From an uncultured Schlesneria sp. (lineage in GTDB: Bacteria > Planctomycetota > Planctomycetia > Planctomycetales > Planctomycetaceae): a DNA stretch of 64,000 bases. Of this stretch, positions 44,183 to 53,713 are shown in pieces. The translations under genes and the position numbers were made by a program. Under the pieces are notes generated by a model, which ran no database searches, was not told where the DNA came from, and saw only the letters and a program-made list of their open reading frames with translations. The first letter of the stretch is position 1. Each line of letters opens with the position of its first letter. The stretch covers positions 1-64,000 of the forward strand of contig CAIOKO010000020.1 in assembly GCA_903858935.1 (NCBI GenBank), in the 5' to 3' direction.

Positions 44183-45985
44183 TTAGAGCGATTTCAAATA
44201 GTCGATCAATGCCGCCGTCTCTGCGTCGCTCAGTGTTTCGCCAACCAGGTCTTCGGGGCGATGGAATCGGGTCAGAACCTGTTCCAGGCTTTTCGCCTTA
44301 CCAGTGTGAAGAAAGCGTCTTCTTGTGGAAACGCCTTTCAGCGACGGTGGGTTATAAAGTTTATTCCGGTCCTTTGGATCTTCGACCGCTCCGTCGAATG
44401 TCTCGGCCGTGGTGAATGTGGTACCGGAATGGCACTTGATACAGCCGGCCCGTCCTTCAAACAACTGTCGTCCCAGAACAACGTTTGGCGAGGTGGAATT
44501 CGAGCGGGGGTTTTGCGGATGGATGATCGTTTCCATATAGGACGCGAGCGATTCCACGTCGTCATCGGAAATTGGCTTTTCCGTATTCATGCTTTCGGTC
44601 AACGACCGTTTCATCGCGTCTTTCAAATCGGTCTGCCAACCATGCCAGGTCCACGGCCCGGTCTGGGCGACACCACGGAGTGAGGGGATCAACTTCGGCG
44701 TCCCGTAAGTTCGATCATTCCGCGTATCAAAGACCTGTCCGGAAGTATGTCCTTCTGTGTGGCACGTGTGGCAACTGAACCAGGAGTGCAGTGACCGATC
44801 AGCGTCGTAGAAGACGATTTCACCCCGACGAATAATGCCTGGTTGGTCAGGCCCACCCAGTTTCACTGTTTCCGTCACCTGATCTGATTCAAGATCAATG
44901 AATTGCACGGAATCGGCCAGATAATTGGCCACGACCACTTGACGCTCCCCCACGAACTGAACATCGACGGGTCGACCGCCAAGTTTAATCCTGCGGAATC
45001 GAGTTGAGTCTTTGCGTAAAACTTCGGGCAAAAAATCACCAGGGTCGCCCGATGGCCAGGGAATGGTGGGAAAATCGAGTACGAGCAGTTCGTGGGTCCC
45101 GCCACAGGTGACCGCGACCATTTTTCCGTCAGGGCTGAAGGCGACGGCGTTCGCATCGCCAACCGCTTTTCCTCGAATATCCAGGCCAAGTTGTTTCTGA
45201 TCGGAAGGCTCACCATCTGGTAAGGGGAGCTTTGTCAGACGGTTATCGATCACCCAGCCGATGTCAATCATCCCGGCCGTGACCGAGAATGCTCGATTGA
45301 CGGCACTCGGAAGGATCACCAGTCGCGAATCGCTCGTAACGGCGGGGACTCCAGGGTTGAAGCCGCCGTCAAAAATCTTTCGGGCACTGATCTCTTTCAT
45401 CGACGAAAGATCGTGCACGAAGACTTCGCAGGGAACAGCACAACATGTGACAAGCCACTGCTCATCAGGCGAAATTGCCAGCGTTCGAGGAATCCCTCCG
45501 ACTGCGATCCGTTCAACGACAATGGTGCCCTGAGGGACTTCCGTCGAAATCAGTCGATCCAGATCAAGTACGACAACACAGTCTTCGCCCCCGAGCGCGA
45601 CGAAGGCACGGCGTCGATTTGTCGAAACAACCAACCCGCCCGGTTCGTCGCCCACCGCGACGGTTTTGAGCAATTTGAGAGTGGTTCCCTCCCGCTGCAC
45701 AACGGCAACCGAGTCATCGTTCTGCAGGCTGACCAGTGCCGTTGTTTCATCCAGCCAAGCGACATCGGTGGGACCGCAACCGACGTCAATCTCCGCCAGG
45801 GTTCGCCTTTGTTTCAGGTCAACCAGTGTGACAGTTCCGGCAGTATGATTTGCAGTAAGGCAGGCCATCTGGGCCGGCGAAACTGCCAGCGCAAACGGAC
45901 TGCGATGTGGCTCATCGGCAGATCCACGAACCGCGAAACCAAACAGGAGTACCGCGACAAGAGTCAACCTACCGGTCCAATTCAT
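44183..45985 (-). CDS. YVTN-type beta-propeller/di-haem cytochrome c protein
   Basis: 600 residues with a signal peptide (LTLVAVLLFGFAVRGSA). Residues about 30-390 form a propeller of repeated VxxDL/VLDLD blades. The C-terminus has two haem sites: C405-HTC-H (CHTCH) and C515-IKC-H (CIKCH), the layout of methylamine-utilisation MauG/DHCP-like cytochrome peroxidases. It probably acts in the periplasm in electron transfer, with the propeller binding a partner. No adjacent partner gene. Confidence 0.85.
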   Translation of the reverse strand: MNWTGRLTLVAVLLFGFAVRGSADEPHRSPFALAVSPAQMACLTANHTAGTVTLVDLKQRRTLAEIDVGCGPTDVAWLDETTALVSLQNDDSVAVVQREGTTLKLLKTVAVGDEPGGLVVSTNRRRAFVALGGEDCVVVLDLDRLISTEVPQGTIVVERIAVGGIPRTLAISPDEQWLVTCCAVPCEVFVHDLSSMKEISARKIFDGGFNPGVPAVTSDSRLVILPSAVNRAFSVTAGMIDIGWVIDNRLTKLPLPDGEPSDQKQLGLDIRGKAVGDANAVAFSPDGKMVAVTCGGTHELLVLDFPTIPWPSGDPGDFLPEVLRKDSTRFRRIKLGGRPVDVQFVGERQVVVANYLADSVQFIDLESDQVTETVKLGGPDQPGIIRRGEIVFYDADRSLHSWFSCHTCHTEGHTSGQVFDTRNDRTYGTPKLIPSLRGVAQTGPWTWHGWQTDLKDAMKRSLTESMNTEKPISDDDVESLASYMETIIHPQNPRSNSTSPNVVLGRQLFEGRAGCIKCHSGTTFTTAETFDGAVEDPKDRNKLYNPPSLKGVSTRRRFLHTGKAKSLEQVLTRFHRPEDLVGETLSDAETAALIDYLKSL

Positions 45986-46158
45986 GAATCGTCTCGATCA
46001 GGAAATCAATTTGTAAAACGGCGTACGCATATCAACGAGTAAGGGATTCAATCGAACAGCCGATGTTTCGGGCGAACTGGTTGCGCGACCCAGTCGTGAT
46101 CTCTTCAAAAACTCTAACGCATCGCCTCGTTAGCACAAGGTGAATCCGCCGCCAAGAC

Positions 46159-48801
46159 TTACTCTGCAGCCTTCTTTGTTCCCTTCTTTGTGGCTTTCTT
46201 CGCCGCTTTTTTTGGAGCAGCAGCCTTTGGTGTCGTGGAAGCTGATCGGCCTCTTGATTTCTTTGGAGCCGGCCCGCGCGCCTCGCGTTCTTCAAGGATC
46301 GGTATCGCTTCCTCGAGCGTAAAGGCCTGCGGGTCAGTCCCTTTTGGCAACGTCGCGTTGATCTTACCGTGTTTAACGTAAGCGCCGTAACGGCCATCGA
46401 AGATCTGGACCGGCTCATTATCCTTCGGATGCGGTCCGAGTTCTTTCAGTGGAATGAGCACGGCCTTAGTCTTGGCCTGAGCCAGCAATTCGATGGCGCG
46501 TTCCATCGTCACAGTCAACACGTCATCGGTCTTGTCCAGAGATTTAAAGGTCTTTTCGTGTTTGACATACGGCCCATACATCCCCACCCCTGCGTTGACC
46601 ACGTGTCCGGTGACCGGGTGCTTACCCAATTGGCGTGGAAGCGCGAGAAACTTCATTGCATCATCGAACGTGATCGTACTCGGATCTCGTGTCTTCGGCA
46701 GAGAGACCCGCTTGGGTTTTGTGCCATCTTCACCCATTTCACCGAGCTGGATGTACGGACCAAACGGGCCAACCATCAGGAACATCGGCAGGTCCGTTTC
46801 CGGATGATTTCCCAGAGACTGCGGTCCTTTTTGCTTGAGGTCGATCAGGTTGTCCGCGATTGCATTCGTGATGTCGGCCGGTGCCAGGCTGTCGGGGATC
46901 GATGCCGTAACGGTTTCTCCGCCACGTTCGGTTTCGATGTAGGGGCCAAACTTTCCGACGCGAATTCGCGAAGTCAAACCATCAAAGTTCAGCGTACACG
47001 CCGATCGAGGGTCGATGGCTTCTTCGTTCAACTTGACCTGTGCGTCCAGCCCCTCGGAACCGTTATAAAACTGCTGTAGATAAGGAAGCCTGTCTCCCTG
47101 GCCACTGGCAATATCGTCCAGGTCCTGCTCCATTTTGGCAGTGAAACCATAGTCGACCAGTTTTGGGAAATATTTTTCCAGTAATTGATTGACGGCAAAC
47201 GCTGTAAAAGTGGGGACTAATTGAGATCCGTTTTTGACCACGTAATCGCGATTGATAATCGTGTCGATAATCGTTGCGTAAGTACTCGGGCGACCGATCC
47301 CATCTGCTTCAAGTGCCTTGACCAGCGTCGCTTCAGTAAACCGCGCCGGAGGCTTTGTTTCGTGGCCGACTGGGTCGAGCACCTGGCACTTGAGTCGATC
47401 GTTTTCTGCGAGCGGCGGCAATGAGGCTTCCTGATCGTCGAGAGCGGCTTCGGGATCATCGACCCCTTCCACGTACGCTCGGAAAAAGCCTGGGAATTCA
47501 ACATGACGTCCGGTTGCTTTGAATTCGGCGTCCTGAACCGTAACCGTCACGGTCTGAAACCGCAGTTGTGCTTCTGCCATCTGCGTGGCGACTGTTCGTT
47601 TCCAGATCAATGCGTAAAGGGCGGCTTCGCGTCCGGATAACCCCTGTTCTTCCGCTGTTTTCATTTCTGTACCAGCAGGACGGATTGCCTCGTGAGCCTC
47701 CTGGGCATTCTTGGTTTTCGTCGTGTATTGTCGTGGTTCGGGGCTGAGATATTCCTTCCCATATCGATCGAGAACGGACTTTCGGGCCGCATTCAGCGCT
47801 TCCTGCGAAAGATTAACACTATCGGTTCGCATGTAAGTGATATAGCCATCTTCATACAGGCTTTGAGCAATCCGCATCGTATCGCGAGCCGTCAGGCCAA
47901 GTTTACGGTTGGACTCCTGCTGTAACGTACTGGTCGTAAACGGCGCGTAAGGCTTTCGCGTTTGCATCCGCGTTTCAACGGACGTGACATTCCAGGGTTG
48001 ATTCTGAAGCCGGGTTTGCAGTTGTCGAGCGGTCGCTTCGTCAAGCAGCAGGACCTTAGTGTCAGCTTTGAGTTTTCCGGTGCTTTCGTCAAAGTCTTTT
48101 CCCGTTGCGACTCGTTCCCCGCCGACGGTGGCAAGAGTAGCGTCAAACACGGAACCGTCTGCAGTCGCGAGCGTTGACTTCAAGTCCCAATAGCTACCCG
48201 ATTTAAACGCCAGGCGTTCCAGTTCACGTCGGACCAGAACGCGCACAGCGACAGATTGAACGCGGCCTGCTGACAGTTTCGGCTTGACCTTTTTCCATAA
48301 CAGTGGGCTCAGTCGATACCCGTACAGGCGATCGATGATCCGTCGTGCTTCCTGGGCGGCGACGAGATTCATGTCAAGATCTCGAGTGTGTGTCACCGCT
48401 TCAAGAATCGCCTCTTTGGTAATTTCGGAAAAAACCATCCGTTTGACAGGAACTTTTGGAGCAAGAACTTCGGCCAGATGCCATCCAATGCTTTCTCCTT
48501 CGCGGTCTTCGTCGGTTGCGAGTAGCAGTTCACCCGCCCCTTTGAGGGCGTCCTTTAATTCTTTGACCAGTTTTTTTCGGCGATCACTGACGATGTAGAG
48601 CGGTTCGAAACTGTTGTCGACATCGACCCCGTACTTCGCGAGATTTGATTTTGTTTTCTTGATCTCCTCGGGAATATCCTTCGCGCTTTCGGGCAAATCA
48701 CGAACGTGACCCATACTGGCCATGACCGTGTAATTGCTGCCGAGGTACCCGCCGATTTTCTTGGCTTTGGCGGGAGATTCGACAATAACAAGGCGTTTCA
48801 T
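46159..48801 (-). CDS. topA: DNA topoisomerase I
   Basis: 880 residues. The Toprim domain starts LVIVESPAKAKKI, then DEDREGES (acidic metal site). The catalytic Tyr lies in DGYITYMRTDSVNLS. Instead of zinc ribbons the C-terminus has four copies of the topoisomerase C-terminal repeat (FGPYIETERGG, FGPYIQLGE, MYGPYVKHEK, RYGAYVKHGK) and a lysine/alanine-rich histone-H1-like tail (AAPKKAAKKATKKGTKKAAE). It relaxes negative supercoils. The start MKRLVIVES at 48801 follows 12 in-frame upstream codons that lack homology. Confidence 0.9.
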   Translation of the reverse strand: MKRLVIVESPAKAKKIGGYLGSNYTVMASMGHVRDLPESAKDIPEEIKKTKSNLAKYGVDVDNSFEPLYIVSDRRKKLVKELKDALKGAGELLLATDEDREGESIGWHLAEVLAPKVPVKRMVFSEITKEAILEAVTHTRDLDMNLVAAQEARRIIDRLYGYRLSPLLWKKVKPKLSAGRVQSVAVRVLVRRELERLAFKSGSYWDLKSTLATADGSVFDATLATVGGERVATGKDFDESTGKLKADTKVLLLDEATARQLQTRLQNQPWNVTSVETRMQTRKPYAPFTTSTLQQESNRKLGLTARDTMRIAQSLYEDGYITYMRTDSVNLSQEALNAARKSVLDRYGKEYLSPEPRQYTTKTKNAQEAHEAIRPAGTEMKTAEEQGLSGREAALYALIWKRTVATQMAEAQLRFQTVTVTVQDAEFKATGRHVEFPGFFRAYVEGVDDPEAALDDQEASLPPLAENDRLKCQVLDPVGHETKPPARFTEATLVKALEADGIGRPSTYATIIDTIINRDYVVKNGSQLVPTFTAFAVNQLLEKYFPKLVDYGFTAKMEQDLDDIASGQGDRLPYLQQFYNGSEGLDAQVKLNEEAIDPRSACTLNFDGLTSRIRVGKFGPYIETERGGETVTASIPDSLAPADITNAIADNLIDLKQKGPQSLGNHPETDLPMFLMVGPFGPYIQLGEMGEDGTKPKRVSLPKTRDPSTITFDDAMKFLALPRQLGKHPVTGHVVNAGVGMYGPYVKHEKTFKSLDKTDDVLTVTMERAIELLAQAKTKAVLIPLKELGPHPKDNEPVQIFDGRYGAYVKHGKINATLPKGTDPQAFTLEEAIPILEEREARGPAPKKSRGRSASTTPKAAAPKKAAKKATKKGTKKAAE

Positions 48802-49228
48802 TGACTTTTCTGTCACCGGAAAACTTTCCGTTTGCATTCACTAAATTGACAAAGGAACTGACCCAATTCCCCGAATCCGATAAGTCTCGTCCTTCATGAC
48901 GATGACGTCTTGGGCGGCGCAACTGCCGACAGCAGAATGCACTGGGTGATCGAGTGAGATCGGTAAATCCCTTGTGTGCCGAGCTTGTCTAGCTACAATG
49001 CCGACGACTGCACGGGGAATTCCAATAAGGAATCGTGACAGGGTCTGTCAAGCCTCGGGCTTGTCAGTCGCTTTGCCGCAGTCTACGAATCACTCTGCCA
49101 AACGGGATAAAAGCGAACCTCAGTTGTCTTCGTTTCCGAAGTCAATTGCCGGTTGTTGAAAGTCTTTTGCCCCAGCAAAGCGGTCGATTCGTACGGGCAA
49201 GGCCGTAATCAGGAAAAGGATTCCGTTG
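48802..49228. other. Divergent topA / SurA-like intergenic region
   Basis: 427 bp without a gene. TTGTGT-N16-TACAAT (48973-49000) is a plausible -35/-10 pair for the plus-strand gene, but it is 220 bp from its start. A short CTGTCAAGCCTCGGGCTTGTCAG dyad follows (49046-49068). Nothing else is seen. Confidence 0.4.
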
Positions 49229-51754
49229 ATGAGCACCAAGTTCTTTCAGTCAATTCGTCGAAATCAGCGACAGTGGATGGTTGTCGTAACTGTCCTTTCG
49301 ATGGTTTCGTTTCTGTTTCTCGACGATTTTGGCCGAGGCAAAGGGCCGATGTCCCCTCTGGGTGGTGCCTTGATGATCGGCTGCCTCGTCGGGGCTGCGA
49401 TGTGCATCATCGGTTACCCGCGTCAGAAAACGACAGAGTACGGCGTCGGTGGATTGCTGGCCGGGTTCATTGCTGGATTTATTGGATTCAGCGCAATGAA
49501 CCAGGCAAAGCCCGTGGTGAAGACCGCTCTTGGCAATTTTACACGACAAGATCTCGACCGGATGGCCCAGAAGCGGCAACGCACGAACATGTACTTTTCC
49601 TCAGCCTCGCGCAAGCTTAGCGACGGACAACAGGCCGGTTTTGGCGGTTTTGGCGGGATTGATGACCAGTCGCTGGTGGAACATCGGATTTGGCTGTCTG
49701 ATGCAAAACGAATGGGAATCCAGGTTTCAGACGAAGGTGCCAATGAATTTCTTAAGAAAGCATTCAATGGTCTTTTGACACGCCAGGATAATCGTGCAAG
49801 TCTGAGCGAAGCAAAGCTGGGCGAACGCGAATTGTTGGACAGTTTGAAAGAGGAACTGGCAGCACAGCTCGCAATGCGTTTGATGGTGCCACCAACCGTC
49901 GAGGTTCAGGTCAGACCCGAATTTGCTCAGTACTCGCAGACTCGCGAGCCACTGCGATACATGCAGCAGACGCCTCATCAGCTTTGGGATTCATATCAAA
50001 TGATGAATCTTAAGGAATCTTTGCAGGCGGTGGCCATTCCTGTTAATGACTTTGTCAATGAGATTGGTCAGCCATCCGACGCAGAGCTGACCCTGTTTTT
50101 CGAGAAATTCAAAAATTACCGATGGACGGATGAATCTCGGCCCGGGTTCATGGCGATGCCTCGGGTCCAATTGGCATACCTGACGGCGGACTTTGAGAAG
50201 TTTGAGAATAAAATTAATCCGAGCGAAGAGGATGTGCGCGAATACTACGAAAAGAACAAGGACCGCTACCGCGCCCCGGAAATGAAGGAATCAACCGCGC
50301 CAAAACTTCCCGATGAGAAAGCCGAACCCAATGCGGCGGATGCGTTGAAACCAGAAGATCAAAAAAGCCCGCAAACGGAAGAAAAGAAGCCCGCAACTGA
50401 GGCTGACGAGAAAAAAACAGACGAAGTCGATCAGAAAAAGGACGACGAAGCAGGCGACAACAAGAATTCTGCAGAAGTGAAATCGGAATCCAAATGTGGA
50501 GAAGATGACGCGACTTCGGAACAGAAAGCTGAAAAGGAAGCTGCCGTTGAGAAGAAAGACGTCTCAGATGCAGCCGCGACAATCCCGGAACCGCCTGCCA
50601 CTCCGACTTCTGATGACGATGCGGTGAAGAAGCCAGGTGCTGCCGAAATTTCACTCCCCAAACTCAGTAATTCTCCGGAATCGTTGCCGCAACCAAAATT
50701 GCGAGAACTGAACGATGACTTGAAATTGGAGATTCGGGAAACCATTGCGCGGGAACGTGCATTCGGTATCATCGCCGCGGCGCTCGATCAGGCCAGTGAG
50801 TTCATGATTCCATTGGGTTTGGATTATGACACGACCATCGATCCCAAAGAGAAACTGGAAAAGGTCAAGGTCATCGCGGACAAACTGAAAAAATACGCTG
50901 CGGAAAACGATCTTGAATACAAAGAAACACCAGAATGGGAATACGAGGAACTGTTGTCGGAGCCGATTGGAATGGCATTCGAGAATCAGAAACGTTCTCC
51001 AGTCGCCAGTGACGTGCTGATGCGTGACGAACGAGGGGAATCGCGAATGCCACTTTATTCGCCTCGCCGGGCAGATCTCAGAACCAGGCGCGGATCGTTT
51101 GCCTACTGGAAAATTAACGATACTCCCGCCCGCGTAACGGAACTAAAAGAAGATGCGGTCCGCGAAAAAGCAATTCGCGCCTGGAAGTTCGATCAGGCCC
51201 GATTGCTGGCCGAAAAACGAGCCAAAGCGCTGGCAGAACAGGCGAAACTCAACGGTAACAATCTTGTTGCAGCAGTCTCTGGCGAATCATCGACCGGCCA
51301 CAACAATGATCCTGCTTTGACGGTGATCGAAACGCCTGAGTTCACATGGCTTTCGTCCCCTCAAAGTGTTCCATCAGCTCAAGGTGATCCATTGACGACT
51401 GATATTCCGTTGATTCCGAACGTGGACAACGAATTTATGAAAGTCGTGTTCGAAGACTTGAAGCAAGGGGAAATTGGTGTCGCTAGCAACAGTAGCAAGT
51501 CCACCTACTATATCGTCAAGGTCCGTGATCGTGATTCCGCCAGGAACGACGGTGGTGTTGAGCAAGAGGCACAACGAAAACGTTTCCTGGGCGAGCGTTT
51601 CACGGGTCTGTACCCGATTATCAAGTCTCCATACGAATCATTAGCGCAATTGCCGCTGCGTACCGTCTATCAAGGATGGCAAAAGAATTTGGAGAAGCGG
51701 CATAACGTTGAATGGGATAAAGAAGCCGAAGCCCCGGTCCGCCGTCGGCGTTAG
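49229..51754 (+). CDS. Large SurA/PpiD-like membrane-anchored protein
   Basis: 841 residues. Three N-terminal membrane spans (MVVVTVLSMVSFLFLDD, GALMIGCLVGAAMCIIGYP, GGLLAGFIAGFIGFSAM), then a long periplasmic part. Early residues KPVVKTALGNFTRQDLDR resemble a SurA/PpiD N-terminal domain. The middle (about 350-490) is a highly charged Glu/Lys/Pro-rich tract without fold. The C-terminus GEIGVASNSSKSTYYIVKVRDRD resembles the end of a parvulin domain. It may be an envelope chaperone or foldase. The ATG at 49229 has AAGG 10 nt upstream. Planctomycete-typical; no operon. Confidence 0.7.
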   Translation: MSTKFFQSIRRNQRQWMVVVTVLSMVSFLFLDDFGRGKGPMSPLGGALMIGCLVGAAMCIIGYPRQKTTEYGVGGLLAGFIAGFIGFSAMNQAKPVVKTALGNFTRQDLDRMAQKRQRTNMYFSSASRKLSDGQQAGFGGFGGIDDQSLVEHRIWLSDAKRMGIQVSDEGANEFLKKAFNGLLTRQDNRASLSEAKLGERELLDSLKEELAAQLAMRLMVPPTVEVQVRPEFAQYSQTREPLRYMQQTPHQLWDSYQMMNLKESLQAVAIPVNDFVNEIGQPSDAELTLFFEKFKNYRWTDESRPGFMAMPRVQLAYLTADFEKFENKINPSEEDVREYYEKNKDRYRAPEMKESTAPKLPDEKAEPNAADALKPEDQKSPQTEEKKPATEADEKKTDEVDQKKDDEAGDNKNSAEVKSESKCGEDDATSEQKAEKEAAVEKKDVSDAAATIPEPPATPTSDDDAVKKPGAAEISLPKLSNSPESLPQPKLRELNDDLKLEIRETIARERAFGIIAAALDQASEFMIPLGLDYDTTIDPKEKLEKVKVIADKLKKYAAENDLEYKETPEWEYEELLSEPIGMAFENQKRSPVASDVLMRDERGESRMPLYSPRRADLRTRRGSFAYWKINDTPARVTELKEDAVREKAIRAWKFDQARLLAEKRAKALAEQAKLNGNNLVAAVSGESSTGHNNDPALTVIETPEFTWLSSPQSVPSAQGDPLTTDIPLIPNVDNEFMKVVFEDLKQGEIGVASNSSKSTYYIVKVRDRDSARNDGGVEQEAQRKRFLGERFTGLYPIIKSPYESLAQLPLRTVYQGWQKNLEKRHNVEWDKEAEAPVRRRR

Positions 51755-51778
51755 ACAAAGTTCCGTGAGATTGCGTCC

Positions 51779-51842
51779 CGTGGATTTTACTTGATCATTG
51801 GTGCGAATCTGCCGATTACCGTCAATCCAGGTAAAATCCACG
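51779..51842. repeat. Inverted repeat with 12-bp arms
   Basis: CGTGGATTTTAC (51779-51790) and GTAAAATCCACG (51831-51842) pair perfectly across 40 bp, between the SurA-like and HdeD-family genes. There is no U-tract. It may be a regulator site or a small repeat. Confidence 0.6.
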
Positions 51843-51879
51843 ATCGATCGAGATAAACAAATTCAACTGGAACTCGCTT

Positions 51880-52470
51880 ATGTCGACAGAGACCCCTTCG
51901 ACCAGTCCTTTTTCGAGATTGTCGCCCATCATTCAAGAAGATCTGAAGAAGTTGCAAGGGGCGTGGATCTGGTTTGTGTTACTCGGCGTGGCCCTGATCG
52001 CTCTTGGGGTGTCCGCTCTGACTTATTCGTCTCTTTACACGATCGCAACCGTTGAAGTCATTGGATTCTTTCTGATCCTGGGTGGAGCCACCTACATTGC
52101 AGGTTCGTTCTTCACAGGAAGTTGGGGTGGGTTCTTCCTGACGCTGTTGACCGGAGTGCTGCAACTGGTGATGGGAGCCATCTGCGTCCGGCACCCGGAA
52201 GAAGCAGCGATTGTCTATACGCTGTTGATGGCGGCGTTCTTCATGGTCGGTGGATTGTTTCGAATTGTTGCAGCAATATCAGGAACGTTCCGAGGTCGAG
52301 GGTGGGTTCTTATCAATGGAATTATCACGCTGTCTCTCGGTGTCATGATCTGGCAGCAGACACCATTTTCGGGGCTGTGGGTGATCGGTACCTTTTTGGG
52401 CATCGATCTGATTTTTAATGGCTGGCTCTATTTCCTGATTGGAATCAACGTACGCCGACTTCCCGTTTAA
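51880..52470 (+). CDS. HdeD/DUF308 family membrane protein
   Basis: 196 residues with six membrane segments arranged as three repeated pairs (WFVLLGVALIALGVSALTY, IGFFLILGGATYIAGSFF, FLTLLTGVLQLVMGAICV, LLMAAFFMVGGLFRIVAA, LINGIITLSLGVMIWQQ, GTFLGIDLIFNGWLYFLI). The family includes acid-resistance protein HdeD but members are of diverse or unknown role. TGGAAC lies just upstream of the ATG. Precedes the five-gene membrane operon by 113 bp but is probably independent. Confidence 0.85.
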   Translation: MSTETPSTSPFSRLSPIIQEDLKKLQGAWIWFVLLGVALIALGVSALTYSSLYTIATVEVIGFFLILGGATYIAGSFFTGSWGGFFLTLLTGVLQLVMGAICVRHPEEAAIVYTLLMAAFFMVGGLFRIVAAISGTFRGRGWVLINGIITLSLGVMIWQQTPFSGLWVIGTFLGIDLIFNGWLYFLIGINVRRLPV

Positions 52471-52582
52471 TTGTTAGAAAGATTCGTGCGAACTTTCCGC
52501 AAGTTCGCGTCTATCAATTGATGTCTCTCCAATTCTTTGCGACGATCCACAAAGACAACTTGTGGCAATTGGATTGGAACGC

Positions 52583-53710
52583 ATGGCACAGGCTTATACT
52601 CCGGGATTGATGGTCTCACGCGGTTGCCGCTGGCGTTGTCGCCGACTTCTGCCGCTGAGCGGGGATGTCCTGGTCCAGGTCGGTGATCGAGTTGGCGCGC
52701 AGGAGGTTGTCGCTCGAACATTTCTTCCGGGCGACGCCGTTCCGGTCAACCTTGCCAAACGGTTGGGGATTTCCGCGTCCGATCTGTCTCGCAGCATGTT
52801 GCGGAAAATCGGCGAGACGGTTCGTGCCGGGGACTCGCTGGCACGAACAAAGGGTTTTTTCGGTTACTTTCAGACAGAGTTTCCCTCACCATCGGCCGGA
52901 ACGATTGAAGCGATCTCCAGAATCACTGGACAGGTGATTCTGCGCGGTCTTCCAAATGCCGTACAGGTGGTTGCATATCTCTCGGGAACGATCGTCGAAG
53001 TGATTCCGAATGAAGGGGTCGTCGTCGAAGCCGACGTGGCCTTGATTCAAGGGATTTTTGGAATTGGTGGCGAAGCATTTGGCCGGATTTGCCTTGTTGC
53101 GGAGTCTCCAGACGAAGACTTGACTGAAAACGTCATTACATCAGAACACCGGGGCATGATCGTCGTCAGTGGTCGCCGAATTACCGGAAATGCTGTCCGA
53201 AAAGCAATTCAAGTCGGCGTGTCCGCAATCATTGCAGGGGGGATCGACGATCACGATCTGCGAGAAATCCTTGGCTACGACCTGGGGGTCGCCGTGACGG
53301 GGACAGAGAAGCTGGGGACGACAATCATCGTCACGGAAGGCTTTGGTGACATCGCCATGGCTCGTCGGACGTTCGATCTTCTAGCATCACATTCCGGTCG
53401 CGAGGCGAGCGTCAACGGTGCGACCCAGATTCGTGCCGGTGTCATGCGGCCCGAAGTTGTAATTCCATTGGCAGCGCCCCTTTCTGACGAAAGCCGAGAC
53501 ACCGGTCGCGTTGCGGGGGCGCTGGATCTTGGTTCTTCGGTTCGTGTGATCCGTGAGCCCTATTTCGGCGCATTGGGGCGGGTGACTGGCTTGCCTCACG
53601 AACAGGTCGTGCTCGAGTCCGAATCGCTGGCACGCGTTGTCAATGTCACACTGGCAGATGGTTCTCTGGTGACCGTTGCTCGTGCCAACGTCGAATTGAT
53701 TGAGGGGTGA
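52583..53710 (+). CDS. Soluble barrel/KOW-like protein, first gene of membrane operon
   Basis: About 375 residues, no membrane span. Several barrel-sandwich-like stretches (SGDVLVQVGDRVGAQEVVAR, SPSAGTIEAISRITGQVILRG, GTIVEVIPNEGVVVEAD) resemble biotinyl/RnfC-type domains, and the C-terminal RVTGLPHEQVVLESESLARVVNVTLADG resembles a KOW motif. A middle part (GISASDL...) follows an unidentified fold. The ATG at 52583 is used; a GTG at 52562 is an alternative. Its stop is 3 bp before the next gene. Family unknown to me; likely a cytosolic component of the membrane complex encoded with it. Confidence 0.7.
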   Translation: MAQAYTPGLMVSRGCRWRCRRLLPLSGDVLVQVGDRVGAQEVVARTFLPGDAVPVNLAKRLGISASDLSRSMLRKIGETVRAGDSLARTKGFFGYFQTEFPSPSAGTIEAISRITGQVILRGLPNAVQVVAYLSGTIVEVIPNEGVVVEADVALIQGIFGIGGEAFGRICLVAESPDEDLTENVITSEHRGMIVVSGRRITGNAVRKAIQVGVSAIIAGGIDDHDLREILGYDLGVAVTGTEKLGTTIIVTEGFGDIAMARRTFDLLASHSGREASVNGATQIRAGVMRPEVVIPLAAPLSDESRDTGRVAGALDLGSSVRVIREPYFGALGRVTGLPHEQVVLESESLARVVNVTLADGSLVTVARANVELIEG

Positions 53711-53713
53711 CAA

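Noticed and set aside
50330-50580. Separate gene in the charged tract of the SurA-like gene
   Set aside because: The plus-strand frame runs straight through, and the Glu/Lys/Pro-rich composition explains the long antisense frames on the other strand.
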